Assembly: GCF_020685205.1 (NCBI RefSeq)
Contig: NZ_JAJERB010000011.1
Location: 1 to 64,000, forward strand
Direction of reading: 5' to 3'
DNA: 64,000 nt
DNA from: Hymenobacter translucens
GTDB lineage: Bacteria > Bacteroidota > Bacteroidia > Cytophagales > Hymenobacteraceae
This document shows, in pieces, positions 16,878-25,239 of the stretch. Position numbers and translations under genes: made by a program. How positions within the stretch are numbered: position 1 is the first letter of the stretch; every line of letters starts with the position of its first letter. The notes below the pieces were generated by a model. It saw only the letters and a list, made by a program, of their open reading frames with translations. It was not told where the DNA came from and ran no database searches.

Positions 16878-18983
16878 CTATTTGTCCCACCGCCAGCCCA
16901 GCAGGATGCCGGCGTAGAAGCTGCGGCCCGGAGCCGGCTGAAAATAGCGGCCTCCAAAGGCATTCAGGTCGTTGCCGAGGCTGTAGCGCCGGTCGGTGGC
17001 GTTGTCGAGACCGGCGTGCACATCCACTTCCAGCCGCCGGACAAGCAGCCGGCGCCAGCCGGCCCGGGCGGCAAAGGTCCAGTAGCCGGGGGCGTACTCG
17101 GTGTTGGCATCGTTCAGGGGCAGGCGGGCCTGGTGGCTCAGGGTAGGATGCAGGTAGAAGCCCAGGCGGGACGACAGGTCGAGGCCGGCACTGAGCGTAT
17201 GCGGGGCCGTGCCGGTAAGTTGGTTGCCGCTGAAATCGTCGGTGCCGGGCTGATAGCTCTGAAAGCGGAAACGGTTGTAGGCATAGCTTGCCCATATCCG
17301 CATCCCGAGGGGCCCGACCGAGTCGGCCGCGGGCAAAAGCCAGGCGCTGACCGCGGCTTCAACGCCCTGCTGCCGGGTGGCGCCGGAGTTGTAAAACAGC
17401 TGGGTGCCCTGGTCGTTCGAGCGCGACACGATGGTCTGGCGCAGCCGGAAGTCGAAGGCGGCCACGTCAAACGTAATCCGGTTACCGAGTAAGGCGCCGC
17501 GCAGACCGGCTTCGTAGTTGGTGCCCCGCTCGGCCTCCAGGTCCGTATTCAGGCTGCCGTTAGACGGGCGGATTTCCTCTTCGGTAGGCGGGGAAAAGCC
17601 GGTTCCCACGCTGGCGTAAGCCGAAACGAGCGGCGTCAGCTCCTTGAGCACGGCTAGCCGCGGCGACACCTGGGGCCGGAAGTCGCGGCTGAGGTCGTAG
17701 AGCTGGGCGGGCGTGTTCAGCGCGTCGCTCAGACGCCGGATATCGTAGCGCAGGCGGTTGTAGCTGGCTCCTACCGTGACAAGCCAGCCGGCCGGCAGCT
17801 CCCAGTCGGCCTGCCCGAACCCGAACCCGGTGAGCGTGCTGATTTCGTCGTCGTAGCGTAACGCGCCGGGCGTCCCGGCCCGGTTCTGGTAGTTGCGGGA
17901 GCTTTCAAAGGAGGCCTGCAGCTCGGCTCCGGCCGTCAGGCGCAGCACGCGCCCGGCCAGCGCCGCCTGGTAGCTGAAGGCCGTCCGCCCGCCCCCGCCC
18001 ACGACCGTGTTGCGCTCGAAGTCTACGAGGAAGGGCGTCCGGATTGTGGTGCCGGTGGCATACAGGGTGGTTTTGTTGGTGAGCCGGGGCTTGATGCGGT
18101 AGTCGTGGGTGAGGCCGAGCAGGGCCGTACGCGACCGGTACGATGCCCGCTGCGCCACGGTGCCCGGGGCGGTAGCCGTCCCCGGCCGGGCCTGCCGCGG
18201 GTTCTGCGCAAACTGGGCCCGGGTAAGCCCCCCGGGCAGCTGGTAGTTCAGGTCGGTATACAGCAGGTGGGCGGCCACGGTACGGTTTTCGGCCGGAGTA
18301 AATAGCCCATCCACGGTCAGCACGTCGCGGCGCAGGGCGCTTTGCTCCCGGTAGCCGTCCAGGGTCTGGCGCACGTACCGGGCGCTCAGCTCTTCGGTAG
18401 CGGTGCGGCTGCCGGCCGCCGCCACGTAGCGCCGCAGTCCGAAGCTGCCGACCGTCAGCCCTACCTGGTCCCGCTTTTCGCCTACCTCCGGCCGGGGCCC
18501 GCTCAGCAGCACGGCTCCCCCGGTGCCGGCCCCGTACGTGCTGGCCGCCGGGCCTTTGATTATCTCAATCCGGCCGATGTTGGCCGGGTCGAGCAGGTTG
18601 AGCGGGGTGCTGCCGCTGGCTTCGGTGAAGGGAATGTCCTGGTAATAGACTTTCACGTTGCGGACCCCGAACGGGGAGCGGAGCGTACTGCCCCGCACGC
18701 TGAGCCGGTAGCTGGCCGTGGCTCTTTCTTCGAGGCGCACCCCGGGCAGGGTGTTCACCGCCGCCGTGAGCGAGGTGGGCCCGAACCGGTCGAGCGTACC
18801 GGCATCAGCTACCCCAATGGCCGCGGCCGTGCGGCGCAGGGGCAGGTACTGGCCGTAGCCGACCACGGTGGCTTCGGGCAGGCGAATGGCGCGGATAGTG
18901 TCGGGAGAGGCCGGAGCCTGGGCCCAAACCGGCAACGCGGCCGGGAAAGCCAGCAGCAGGGCCGGCAGAAAGGAACGGGACAT
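16878..18983 (-). CDS. TonB-dependent siderophore-type receptor
   Basis: The protein has 701 residues from MSRSFLPALLLAFPAALPVWAQ, a signal peptide. The TonB-box/plug region runs from LPEATVVGYGQYLPLRRT to IEIIKGPAASTYGAGTGGAVLL (about 35-185), and the plug landmark NTLPGVRLEE is present. The barrel carries the receptor landmarks GFSPPTEEEIRPSNGSLN and ERGTNYEAGLRG, and the C-terminus ends in an aromatic-rich strand (YAGILLGWRWDK). There is no N-terminal carboxypeptidase-like domain, unlike the receptor at 4452. FecA/FhuE-like iron uptake is likely. It is divergent from the gene at 19204. The start at 18983 is preferred to 18995, which lacks a good signal. Confidence 0.88.
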   Translation of the reverse strand: MSRSFLPALLLAFPAALPVWAQAPASPDTIRAIRLPEATVVGYGQYLPLRRTAAAIGVADAGTLDRFGPTSLTAAVNTLPGVRLEERATASYRLSVRGSTLRSPFGVRNVKVYYQDIPFTEASGSTPLNLLDPANIGRIEIIKGPAASTYGAGTGGAVLLSGPRPEVGEKRDQVGLTVGSFGLRRYVAAAGSRTATEELSARYVRQTLDGYREQSALRRDVLTVDGLFTPAENRTVAAHLLYTDLNYQLPGGLTRAQFAQNPRQARPGTATAPGTVAQRASYRSRTALLGLTHDYRIKPRLTNKTTLYATGTTIRTPFLVDFERNTVVGGGGRTAFSYQAALAGRVLRLTAGAELQASFESSRNYQNRAGTPGALRYDDEISTLTGFGFGQADWELPAGWLVTVGASYNRLRYDIRRLSDALNTPAQLYDLSRDFRPQVSPRLAVLKELTPLVSAYASVGTGFSPPTEEEIRPSNGSLNTDLEAERGTNYEAGLRGALLGNRITFDVAAFDFRLRQTIVSRSNDQGTQLFYNSGATRQQGVEAAVSAWLLPAADSVGPLGMRIWASYAYNRFRFQSYQPGTDDFSGNQLTGTAPHTLSAGLDLSSRLGFYLHPTLSHQARLPLNDANTEYAPGYWTFAARAGWRRLLVRRLEVDVHAGLDNATDRRYSLGNDLNAFGGRYFQPAPGRSFYAGILLGWRWDK

Positions 18984-19127
18984 GAACACAAGCAAAGCAG
19001 GTTCCTGCCAACGGCAAAGGCGGGGCCGGGGTTGGTGCTTTCACCCGGCCGGTTCTGCTGGTTTTGGTGCCGATATGCTGGCTGACAGGCCCAACATGGT
19101 TACTTTATTCGGCATGCAGCTTATTAG

Positions 19128-19161
19128 TTGCACAATTTGAACACGGTGCTTCCTATATTTA
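19128..19161 (+). promoter_or_regulatory. Candidate promoter of the DUF2147 gene
   Basis: TTG at 19128-19130 and TATATTTA at 19154-19161 (one mismatch to TAnnTTTG) are separated by 23 bases. The leader would be about 37 bases. Confidence 0.45.
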
Positions 19162-19203
19162 CCCTGTAAGTTAGTCCTCACTTTAAAAACCCCTCTCCCC
19201 CTC

Positions 19204-19677
19204 ATGCCACGTTTCGCTAAAATCGGGCTCGTCCTGTTCCTCAACTTTCTGTTGGTAGTGCTGGCCGTTCAGGCCGCCCATCTGGCCCCCAACCCCGACG
19301 CCGTAATCGGCGTGTGGAAAAACGGCGAGGGCACCGGCATGATTCAGATCTACAAAAAGAGCGACAACAAATACTACGGCCGGCTGGTGTGGCTGAAAGT
19401 GCCTAACAACCCCGACGGCACGCCCCGCACCGACGTCAACAACCCCGACGAGAGCAAGCGTAAAGTTAAGCTCAAGGGCCTGGAGAACATGCGCGAGTTC
19501 ACGTACGCCGGCGAAAACAAGTGGGAAAACGGCAAGATCTACGACCCCAAGAACGGCAGCGACTACAGCTGCGAGATGACCCTCACCGACCCCAACACCC
19601 TGGAAGTACGCGGCTTTATCGGCGTGTCGCTCTTCGGCCGCACCGACGTCTGGAAGCGGCAGATTGCCAAAAAGTAA
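19204..19677 (+). CDS. DUF2147 domain secreted protein
   Basis: The protein has 157 residues. The N-terminal hydrophobic segment (FAKIGLVLFLNFLLVVLAVQAAH) acts as a signal peptide or anchor. The body has DAVIGVWKNGEGTGMIQIYK, YYGRLVWLKVP, and GSDYSCEMTLTDPNTLEVRGF followed by LFGRTDVWKR. Those are the conserved blocks of the small DUF2147 beta-barrel family. The biochemical role of the family is not established; its members are periplasmic and widespread in Bacteroidota. A possible promoter sits at 19128. Confidence 0.85.
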   Translation: MPRFAKIGLVLFLNFLLVVLAVQAAHLAPNPDAVIGVWKNGEGTGMIQIYKKSDNKYYGRLVWLKVPNNPDGTPRTDVNNPDESKRKVKLKGLENMREFTYAGENKWENGKIYDPKNGSDYSCEMTLTDPNTLEVRGFIGVSLFGRTDVWKRQIAKK

Positions 19678-19753
19678 TCAGCCCTGAATCCTGCCGGGCG
19701 GCCGCATTGGCTGGCTGCCCGGCGCTATTCTGCCCACTCCTCTTTTGTCTTGC

Positions 19754-20824
19754 ATGAACTACTCCTACTTACTGCTGGCCGGGTGCCTGCTGGCCGGTGC
19801 GCCGGCTCTGGCCCAGGTCACCGACACGACCCGCACTACTACCCCGGCGGCAGACGAAAACTTCGACCAGTTCGGTGATGCGTCGGATGGCGGCACCAAC
19901 TACGCCACGCAGAAAGTGCTGTACCTGACGCCGACCAAGCTGATTTCGCTTGGCTACGAGTACCAGCTGCCCTACACGCTTACTTCCGCCCAGTTCGCAG
20001 GCAGTCCGGCAGTTCGGCAGGCCGCCGTGGAAACGAAGGTCAACTCGGCCCGCGGCCTGCGTCTGGCATTCAACGCGCCCGTCATTTCGCGTAACAACGT
20101 CATTTTGAACCTGGGCCTGACCTACTGGAATACGGGGCTTGACGTGGCCAATCACGAACAGTCGCCCTACTTTCACCTTCTGCACAAGGGCCTGCGCACC
20201 ACGGGTCTGAACGCCACCGTGTTCAAGCCCTTCGACATCAAGCACTTTATGCTGGTGCAGCTTAATGCTGACGCCAACGGCAACTACCGCAAGCCGGGCG
20301 ACCTGTCGTCGAAGCACATGACGTACAGCGGCGCGGCCATTTTCGGCTGGAAGCCCAACGACAACCTGCAGTGGGGCCTGGGCCTGAGCCGCACGTACCG
20401 GGCCGGTCAGCTGCTGTACATTCCGGTGGTGCTCTACAACCGCACCTTTACGCCCCAGTGGGGCGTTGAAGTGCTGTTTCCGGCCCGCGCCGAGGTGCGC
20501 CGCAATTTCGGCACCACGGCCCTGCTGAAGCTCGGCTACGAGCTGGAAGGCAACGCCTACTACCTGGGGCAGGTTGGCACCCAGGACGTGTACCTGCGCC
20601 GGGGCGAGCTGAAGCCCCGCCTCACCTACGAGCAGCGGCTGGCGGGCTTTGTGTGGGTTTCGGCCCAGGCCGGGCTGCGCTACAACTACCGTAACGACGC
20701 CTTCCGCAACCAGAACCCGACCGGCGAAAAGGAAAGCCTGCTGGGCTCGGAACAGGCACTCTACGAAAACACGCTCACCAACCCGCTGTACTTCAACGTC
20801 AGCCTCAACCTAGTTAGTCCGTAA
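19754..20824 (+). CDS. Outer-membrane beta-barrel protein (DUF6268-like)
   Basis: The protein has 356 residues from MNYSYLLLAGCLLAGAPALAQ, a signal peptide. The mature part alternates polar and hydrophobic residues with many Tyr and Asn, and ends NPLYFNVSLNLVSP, a barrel-like terminal strand. Motifs such as KLISLGYEYQLP, QWGLGLSRTYRAGQLLYIP and GVEVLFPARAEVRR agree with the DUF6268 barrel family of Bacteroidota as I remember it. The ligand is unknown. It follows the DUF2147 gene by 76 bases on the same strand and ends before the terminator at 20891. Confidence 0.7.
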   Translation: MNYSYLLLAGCLLAGAPALAQVTDTTRTTTPAADENFDQFGDASDGGTNYATQKVLYLTPTKLISLGYEYQLPYTLTSAQFAGSPAVRQAAVETKVNSARGLRLAFNAPVISRNNVILNLGLTYWNTGLDVANHEQSPYFHLLHKGLRTTGLNATVFKPFDIKHFMLVQLNADANGNYRKPGDLSSKHMTYSGAAIFGWKPNDNLQWGLGLSRTYRAGQLLYIPVVLYNRTFTPQWGVEVLFPARAEVRRNFGTTALLKLGYELEGNAYYLGQVGTQDVYLRRGELKPRLTYEQRLAGFVWVSAQAGLRYNYRNDAFRNQNPTGEKESLLGSEQALYENTLTNPLYFNVSLNLVSP

Positions 20825-20890
20825 GCGGCTGGTCGCCATTGGGGAGATTCTGCCCCAATGCCGCCGACAATTTGTGGAAAGTACCTTGCC

Positions 20891-20934
20891 GGCGCATCGG
20901 ATAGAGAAACACCTCTTCCGATGCGCCTTTTTTT
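20891..20934 (+). terminator. Hairpin and T-run abutting the next start codon
   Basis: Perfect 11-bp arms (20891-20901 and 20917-20927) and seven T end exactly at the base before the ATG at 20935. It terminates the barrel gene and may also shape expression of the next gene. Confidence 0.85.
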
Positions 20935-21456
20935 ATGAAAGCACTGTTTCTGACCGCCATTCTCCTCTTTCTCCTGCCCGACGCCCGGGCCTGTTCCTGC
21001 GTGACAGAGAACATTCCACAGAAGCAGCAAATTGCCAAAGCCTACGCCCAGGCCAGTCTGATTTTCACTGGCCGGGTGACGGCAGTTGAGGATGTAACGA
21101 GCATGGATACGACCCAGTTAACCTCCCCGGCTACCGGCCGCGACACCCTGCTTATAAGCCGTCGCCAGTTCCGTCGCTACACGTTTGCCGTACAGCGGCA
21201 GCTCAAAGGCGTTGCAGTTGGGCCCACCGTCATGATTGTAACGGATGGCCCCGGCTCATCCTGCGGAGTGAGCTACGCGGTAGGCTCCGAGCGGCTGGTG
21301 TACGCCTACACCGTGGATATGACGCAGGATCTGGCCGGCGTTGTTAAAAAAGTAGCGCCGTATTTTGTAACGGGCATGTGTACCCGCACCCAGGAGCTGC
21401 GCTACACCCAGGCGGCGGAGCTAAAGCAGCTGCGGAAGCTGGCCAAGGCAGGCTGA
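20935..21456 (+). CDS. Secreted TIMP/netrin-like fold protein with N-terminal CSC
   Basis: The protein has 173 residues. The signal peptide (MKALFLTAILLFLLPDARA) would leave CSCVTEN at the mature N-terminus. Later blocks are LIFTGRVTAVEDV, VQRQLKGVAVGPTVMI, GPGSSCGVSYAVGSERLVYAY and a final cysteine in FVTGMCTRTQEL. This spacing matches the NTR/TIMP-like domain found in many bacterial secreted proteins of unknown function, where the first cysteines form disulfides to the body. Metalloprotease inhibition should not be assumed. The start codon touches the T-run of the preceding terminator, so no conventional leader exists unless transcription reads through. Confidence 0.75.
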   Translation: MKALFLTAILLFLLPDARACSCVTENIPQKQQIAKAYAQASLIFTGRVTAVEDVTSMDTTQLTSPATGRDTLLISRRQFRRYTFAVQRQLKGVAVGPTVMIVTDGPGSSCGVSYAVGSERLVYAYTVDMTQDLAGVVKKVAPYFVTGMCTRTQELRYTQAAELKQLRKLAKAG

Positions 21457-21537
21457 GTGCCGGCTCCTCTCGGGCTCGAGCGGCGTAACCCAAACGCTAC
21501 AATAGCAGTTGAACCAAGCTGACTAAACTGTTCAGCT

Positions 21538-22773
21538 ATGCGTCTGCTACCCAAAACCCTTACCCTTACCGCGCTTCTGGCCACCACTACTGGCTACGCC
21601 CAGAACGACTATGAAAAGACCGTCAAGGCGGGCTTCTCCGTCAACGTCTTCAAGCCCGGCAAGGTCGACGCCACGGCAGCCAACGTGGCCCGGCTCAAGG
21701 CCCCGGCCGGCTTTACCGTCACCAAGTACGCCGAGAAGGTGGGCAAGCCCCGGATGCTGGTGGTAGCCCCGAACGGCGACGTGTACGCCTCGGACCGCGA
21801 CCAGGGCACGGTAATGCTGTTGCGCGATGCCAACAAGGACGGGCAGGCCGAGCCGGCCAAGGAAGTGGCCCGCCGCCCCGACCTGCACGGGCTGGCTCTC
21901 AAGGACGGCAAGCTGTACATTGCCGCCATCCGGGAGCTGTACGTGGCCGACATCAAGGCCGACGGCACCCTGGGCGAGCTGAAGACGCTGTATAAGGATT
22001 TGCCCGACGCCGGACAGCACCCCAACCGCACCATCAACTTCGGGCCCGACGGCAAGCTCTACCTCTCGGTGGGCAGCACCTGCAACGCCTGCGACGAGCG
22101 GAACAAGGAAAGCGCCACGCTGCTGCAGCTCAGCACCGACGGCTCGGGCCGGAAGATCTACGCCAAAGGGCTGCGCAACACCATCGGCTTCGCCTGGCAC
22201 CCCGCCACCAAACAGCTCTGGGGCTTCGACCACGGCATCGACTGGCTTGGCGACGAAGACCAGCGCGAGGAACTGAATGAGCTCAGGGAAGGCGCCGACT
22301 ACGGCTGGCCCTACGTGTACGCCGACGGCAAGATCCCGCCCCACCCCCAGCCCGCCGGCGAAACGCCCGAGCAGTACGCGGCTAAAACCGTGAAGCCGGT
22401 GCAGCTCTACGCCGCCCACGCGGCGCCGCTGGGGATGGTATTTAACACCGGCGCCCAGTTCCCGGCTGAGTACCGCAACGACGCCTTTGCCACCATGCAC
22501 GGCTCCTGGAACCGCGCCCAGCCCTCGGGCTACCGCATCGTGCGGGTCCGCTACGACGCCCAGGGCCGGGCTACCGGCATCGAGGACTTCATCACCGGCT
22601 GGCTGGTGAACGACAACAAGGAGCAGTTCGGCCGGGTCTGCGGCATCGCCCAGCACCCCGACGGCTCCCTGCTGGTGAGCGACGATTCGGGCGGCGTAAT
22701 TTACCGCGTGGCCTACACCGGCGGTAGCGGCAGTCCGGCAGCCAAAGAAAAGGTAAAGGCGAAAAAAGGCTAG
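21538..22773 (+). CDS. PQQ-type sugar/sorbosone dehydrogenase-like secreted enzyme
   Basis: The protein has 411 residues and a signal peptide (about 1-21, ending TGYAQ). The body is a six-bladed beta-propeller: LKAPAGFTVTKYAEKVGKPRMLVVAPNGDVYASD, then RDANKDGQAEPA, then LKDGKLYIAA, NRTINFGPDGKLYLSVGSTCNACDE, GLRNTIGFAWHPATKQLWGFDHGIDWLGDEDQREELNEL and MHGSWNRAQPSGYRIVRV. Those are hallmarks of the soluble glucose/L-sorbosone dehydrogenase group. It probably oxidises a sugar or aldehyde in the periplasm using PQQ. No PQQ synthesis genes are in the window. It ends before a 24-bp-arm hairpin. Confidence 0.88.
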   Translation: MRLLPKTLTLTALLATTTGYAQNDYEKTVKAGFSVNVFKPGKVDATAANVARLKAPAGFTVTKYAEKVGKPRMLVVAPNGDVYASDRDQGTVMLLRDANKDGQAEPAKEVARRPDLHGLALKDGKLYIAAIRELYVADIKADGTLGELKTLYKDLPDAGQHPNRTINFGPDGKLYLSVGSTCNACDERNKESATLLQLSTDGSGRKIYAKGLRNTIGFAWHPATKQLWGFDHGIDWLGDEDQREELNELREGADYGWPYVYADGKIPPHPQPAGETPEQYAAKTVKPVQLYAAHAAPLGMVFNTGAQFPAEYRNDAFATMHGSWNRAQPSGYRIVRVRYDAQGRATGIEDFITGWLVNDNKEQFGRVCGIAQHPDGSLLVSDDSGGVIYRVAYTGGSGSPAAKEKVKAKKG

Positions 22774-22791
22774 CCAATGCAGCTTCTCGCC

Positions 22792-22844
22792 TGACACAAA
22801 AAGGGCTGACACAAATCTTTTTTGTGTCAGCCCTTTTTGTGTCA
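22792..22844. terminator. Perfect 24-bp-arm hairpin
   Basis: Arms 22792-22815 and 22821-22844 are exact complements around a 5-base loop. Each arm carries the word TGACACAAA twice. It terminates the sorbosone dehydrogenase-like gene. The rest of the 227-base gap before 23001 shows nothing clear. Confidence 0.85.
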
Positions 22845-23000
22845 AGCAGTACCCTGAGCGTCGTAGCTGTCAGCTATTCGCATGTCAGACGGTGAGCTTG
22901 GGTTGTACACACAAGAAACGCAGCAGCTTACACACGAGACCCCGCTCTGGCGGCGTTGCAAGTGCTATTATTCGCTTACGCCGTAAATCTCTCACCTACC

Positions 23001-23456
23001 ATGCTTCTGCGCCGTCGTCACCGTCGCCTGCTGTTGCTGCCGCCCGGCCTGCTGGCACTGGCTTTTCTGCTGTTGCTTGGTTGCCGGCAGGTGAGCCTGC
23101 ACGCGGAGCGGCTGAACCTTAGGCATACGCTTGAGCTAAATCTTGATCCTGTAGGTGACGGGCATGCCTGGCAAGAGCTGCAAATCCTACCCTGGCGTAC
23201 AGTAGCCTTTACCGGTAACATCTGGCTGGACTACTTCTCGGCCCAGGAGACGCAGGCAATGGTCCGCCACATCAAGGCTAGGTCCTTCGCGGCCGGCGGA
23301 GCCGGGCTACGGGTCCAGTTCAGTACCACGGCTAAGTATAGCTCTCTTATCCGGGTGCTTGACTGCTTGCATCAGGTTAAACTCAACAACTGGTGGCTGG
23401 AGGTGAATGATAAGCCAACCACCCTTTATGCCATGGGCGCCTACCGGTTAGAGTAG
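23001..23456 (+). CDS. Small lipoprotein, ExbD-like C-terminal pattern (copy 1)
   Basis: The protein has 151 residues from the ATG at 23001. An Arg/His-rich start leads to a hydrophobic stretch and lipobox LLGC with lipidated C28. The first part of the mature region matches the paralogue downstream (RQVSLHA) and both share TGNIWLDYF. The end, YSSLIRVLDCLHQVKLNNWWLEV, has the strand-helix-strand pattern of the ExbD/TolR periplasmic domain (pattern Y-xx-ii-xx-ldxl). There is no transmembrane helix of ExbD type, only the lipid anchor. Function is unknown. It is likely a lipoprotein of the inner leaflet of the outer membrane. Confidence 0.7.
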   Translation: MLLRRRHRRLLLLPPGLLALAFLLLLGCRQVSLHAERLNLRHTLELNLDPVGDGHAWQELQILPWRTVAFTGNIWLDYFSAQETQAMVRHIKARSFAAGGAGLRVQFSTTAKYSSLIRVLDCLHQVKLNNWWLEVNDKPTTLYAMGAYRLE

Positions 23457-23511
23457 AGAAACAGTGTTGATAAGCTGCTAATTCTCACTTGTCGTCGTTT
23501 AGCCTACCTGC

Positions 23512-23991
23512 ATGATAATACACTGTGCGACTCGTCGACATCGGCGCCGATTACTTCTCCCACCGGGCCTGCTGGCACTGGCGTTTCTGCTGCTGCTGGG
23601 CTGCCGGCAGGTGAGCCTGCACGCCGACCGGTTGAAGCCGCGCTATGTGCTGCATATTATCCCGCTAACCTCTTCGCCTAATTCTCTATCTCGCTTGATC
23701 AAGCTGCCTTCGTTGCAGGAGCTGGAAAAATGGAATTGGCATACAGTCACGTTTACCGGAAACATCTGGCTGGACTACTTCGAGGAGCAGGAAGCGGAGG
23801 CAGTGGGCCGGCGTCTAAAGGCTACCCACGGAGCAGGCGACGGGCTGCGGATTAGTTTAGGTCCAATAGCCAGATACCGTTCTTTAATTAAGATGGTGAA
23901 TTGTATAGGGCACACCGGATATACCAAGTGGTGGCTGGATATGCGGGGCAAGTCAACCACCCTTTATGCGTTTGGAGACCGGTGGAGGTAG
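23512..23991 (+). CDS. Small lipoprotein, ExbD-like C-terminal pattern (copy 2)
   Basis: The protein has 159 residues and is a tandem paralogue of the gene ending at 23456. The two share PPGLLALAFLLLLGCRQVSL at the lipobox (here C31), WHTVTFTGNIWLDYF against WRTVAFTGNIWLDYF, and the closing YRSLIKMVNCIGHTGYTKWWLDM with TTLYAFG. The signal-peptide DNA of the two copies is nearly the same, while the middle regions have drifted, so the duplication is fairly recent with relaxed central sequence. The 55-base gap suggests co-transcription. Confidence 0.7.
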   Translation: MIIHCATRRHRRRLLLPPGLLALAFLLLLGCRQVSLHADRLKPRYVLHIIPLTSSPNSLSRLIKLPSLQELEKWNWHTVTFTGNIWLDYFEEQEAEAVGRRLKATHGAGDGLRISLGPIARYRSLIKMVNCIGHTGYTKWWLDMRGKSTTLYAFGDRWR

Positions 23992-24061
23992 CAGCAAAAC
24001 TGAGTTGCAAGGACTCAAACCGCCGGTTTCGTTGTTTCTTGCGGGTACGTAGCCTCGCCAT

Positions 24062-24616
24062 ATGCCCGCCCTTTCCCCCGACCTGCGCAAAGCCCTGCTC
24101 CAACTGCCTCAGAAAGAGAAAGACCAGCTGCTGGTGCGGCTCGTGGCCCAGGATGCGGTGCTGGTAGAGCAGCTCAGCTACCGCCTGCTCGAAGGCGACC
24201 AGGCCCTCGAAGCCCGGCGCGAGCTGCTGCGCACCCAGATCGACGACCCGGTGCGGGGCTACCACCAGACGCCCAACGACCTGCTCGTCATCGTGCGTCA
24301 GCTGCAGGCCCGCATCGGCTACCACGCCAAGATTACGGAGGATGCCTTCGGGGAAGTGGAGCTGACGCTGCGCCTGCTCAACCGCGTGTTCGAGCACCAG
24401 CCGGAGGTCGTCAGCAAGCTGCACGGGCCCACCCAGCCCCTGCTGCAGCACCTGGCCAAGCGCACCCACGACGCGCTGCGCCAGACCGAAAAGCTGCATT
24501 CCGACTACCATCTGGAGCTGAGCACGGCCATTCAGGAGCTGCTTGGGCGGCTGTGGCAGTCGGGGGCCGCGCCCCTGGCCCGGGAGCTGGGCGTGCCCCG
24601 CCGCTGGGGCAGCTAG
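24062..24616 (+). CDS. Conserved hypothetical helical protein, 184 aa
   Basis: The protein is nearly all alpha-helical, charged and leucine-rich, with no signal peptide. It opens PALSPDLRKALLQLPQKEKDQLLVRLVAQD and contains YHQTPNDLLVIVRQLQARIGYHAKITEDAFGEVELTLRLLN. Similar proteins occur across Bacteroidota without an assigned function, as far as I recall. The long reading on the opposite strand is a shadow of this gene's codon bias. The 100-base gap to the next gene holds a possible promoter. Confidence 0.65.
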   Translation: MPALSPDLRKALLQLPQKEKDQLLVRLVAQDAVLVEQLSYRLLEGDQALEARRELLRTQIDDPVRGYHQTPNDLLVIVRQLQARIGYHAKITEDAFGEVELTLRLLNRVFEHQPEVVSKLHGPTQPLLQHLAKRTHDALRQTEKLHSDYHLELSTAIQELLGRLWQSGAAPLARELGVPRRWGS

Positions 24617-24682
24617 GGCGACAAGCATCTTTTATCGGGCAAAAGCAGTAAAGAAGTGCAGATTCGGCAATTTTTAAGTTAG

Positions 24683-24711
24683 TTGCCCCCGCTGACCACC
24701 ACTTACCTTTC
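24683..24711 (+). promoter_or_regulatory. Candidate promoter of the 24717 gene
   Basis: TTG (24683-24685), 18 bases, then TACCTTTC (one mismatch to TAnnTTTG). The ATG follows five bases later, so the leader would be almost absent. Confidence 0.4.
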
Positions 24712-24716
24712 CCGAC

Positions 24717-25031
24717 ATGTCCTATACGCCGAGCCCCGAAAACATGCGCGTGCCCAATCACCTCAGCGACGCTGAGCTGCGGCAGGCCCTGGATGAGCTG
24801 ACTGCCAAGATTAAAACCCTGGAAAACCGCGCCCACGCCACCGCCGCCAACTCTGAGCACACCTACCACGAGCACATTGCCGCCCTGGAAGCCAAGCGCG
24901 CCAAGCTGGCCGAGAAGCTGGGTCCCGCCCCGGCCGCCGGTATGGCGGCCCCCGAGCGGGAAACCAGCGCCTGGGATGAAATCCGCCGTGGCATCGACAA
25001 CCTCCGCGACGACCTGCGGAAGATTATCTAG
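24717..25031 (+). CDS. Small coiled-coil protein, 104 aa
   Basis: A charged protein whose centre (LSDAELRQALDELTAKIKTLENRAHA and HEHIAALEAKRAKLAEKLG) is predicted to form a coiled coil. A helix at the end (WDEIRRGIDNLRDDLRKII) may extend it. No signal, membrane segment or catalytic motif is visible. It resembles small cytosolic accessory proteins of unknown role. The ATG at 24744 is an alternative start. A strong terminator follows. Confidence 0.6.
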   Translation: MSYTPSPENMRVPNHLSDAELRQALDELTAKIKTLENRAHATAANSEHTYHEHIAALEAKRAKLAEKLGPAPAAGMAAPERETSAWDEIRRGIDNLRDDLRKII

Positions 25032-25066
25032 CTACTCTGGTCTGTACAGCCTGTCCTCCTTTTCCG

Positions 25067-25100
25067 AACGCCCCGGCTCCCTGCGAGCCGGGGCGTTTTT
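25067..25100 (+). terminator. Rho-independent terminator
   Basis: Perfect 13-bp arms (25067-25079 and 25085-25097) with a T-run, 35 bases after the coiled-coil gene. Confidence 0.9.
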
Positions 25101-25239
25101 CGTGCGGCCGGGTCGTTACCATTCAGCCGGAATAAAAGCAGGTCGGCGGGGTAGATTACCGTTCAGCCAAGATCTGCTTCCGCTCAGGGGCCGTCTGCGC
25201 TAGGTTTGAGCCATCAATCAACCCAAAACGCACTACCCC

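Noticed and set aside
22792..22844. Transposon end or MITE
   Set aside because: The 24-bp arms directly follow a stop codon with a 5-base loop and T-rich core, which fits a terminator; no target duplication was seen.
21547..22845. 432-codon minus-strand frame opposite the sorbosone dehydrogenase-like gene
   Set aside because: The plus protein has a full propeller pattern; the antisense frame is Gly/Val/His-rich and runs into the terminator hairpin.
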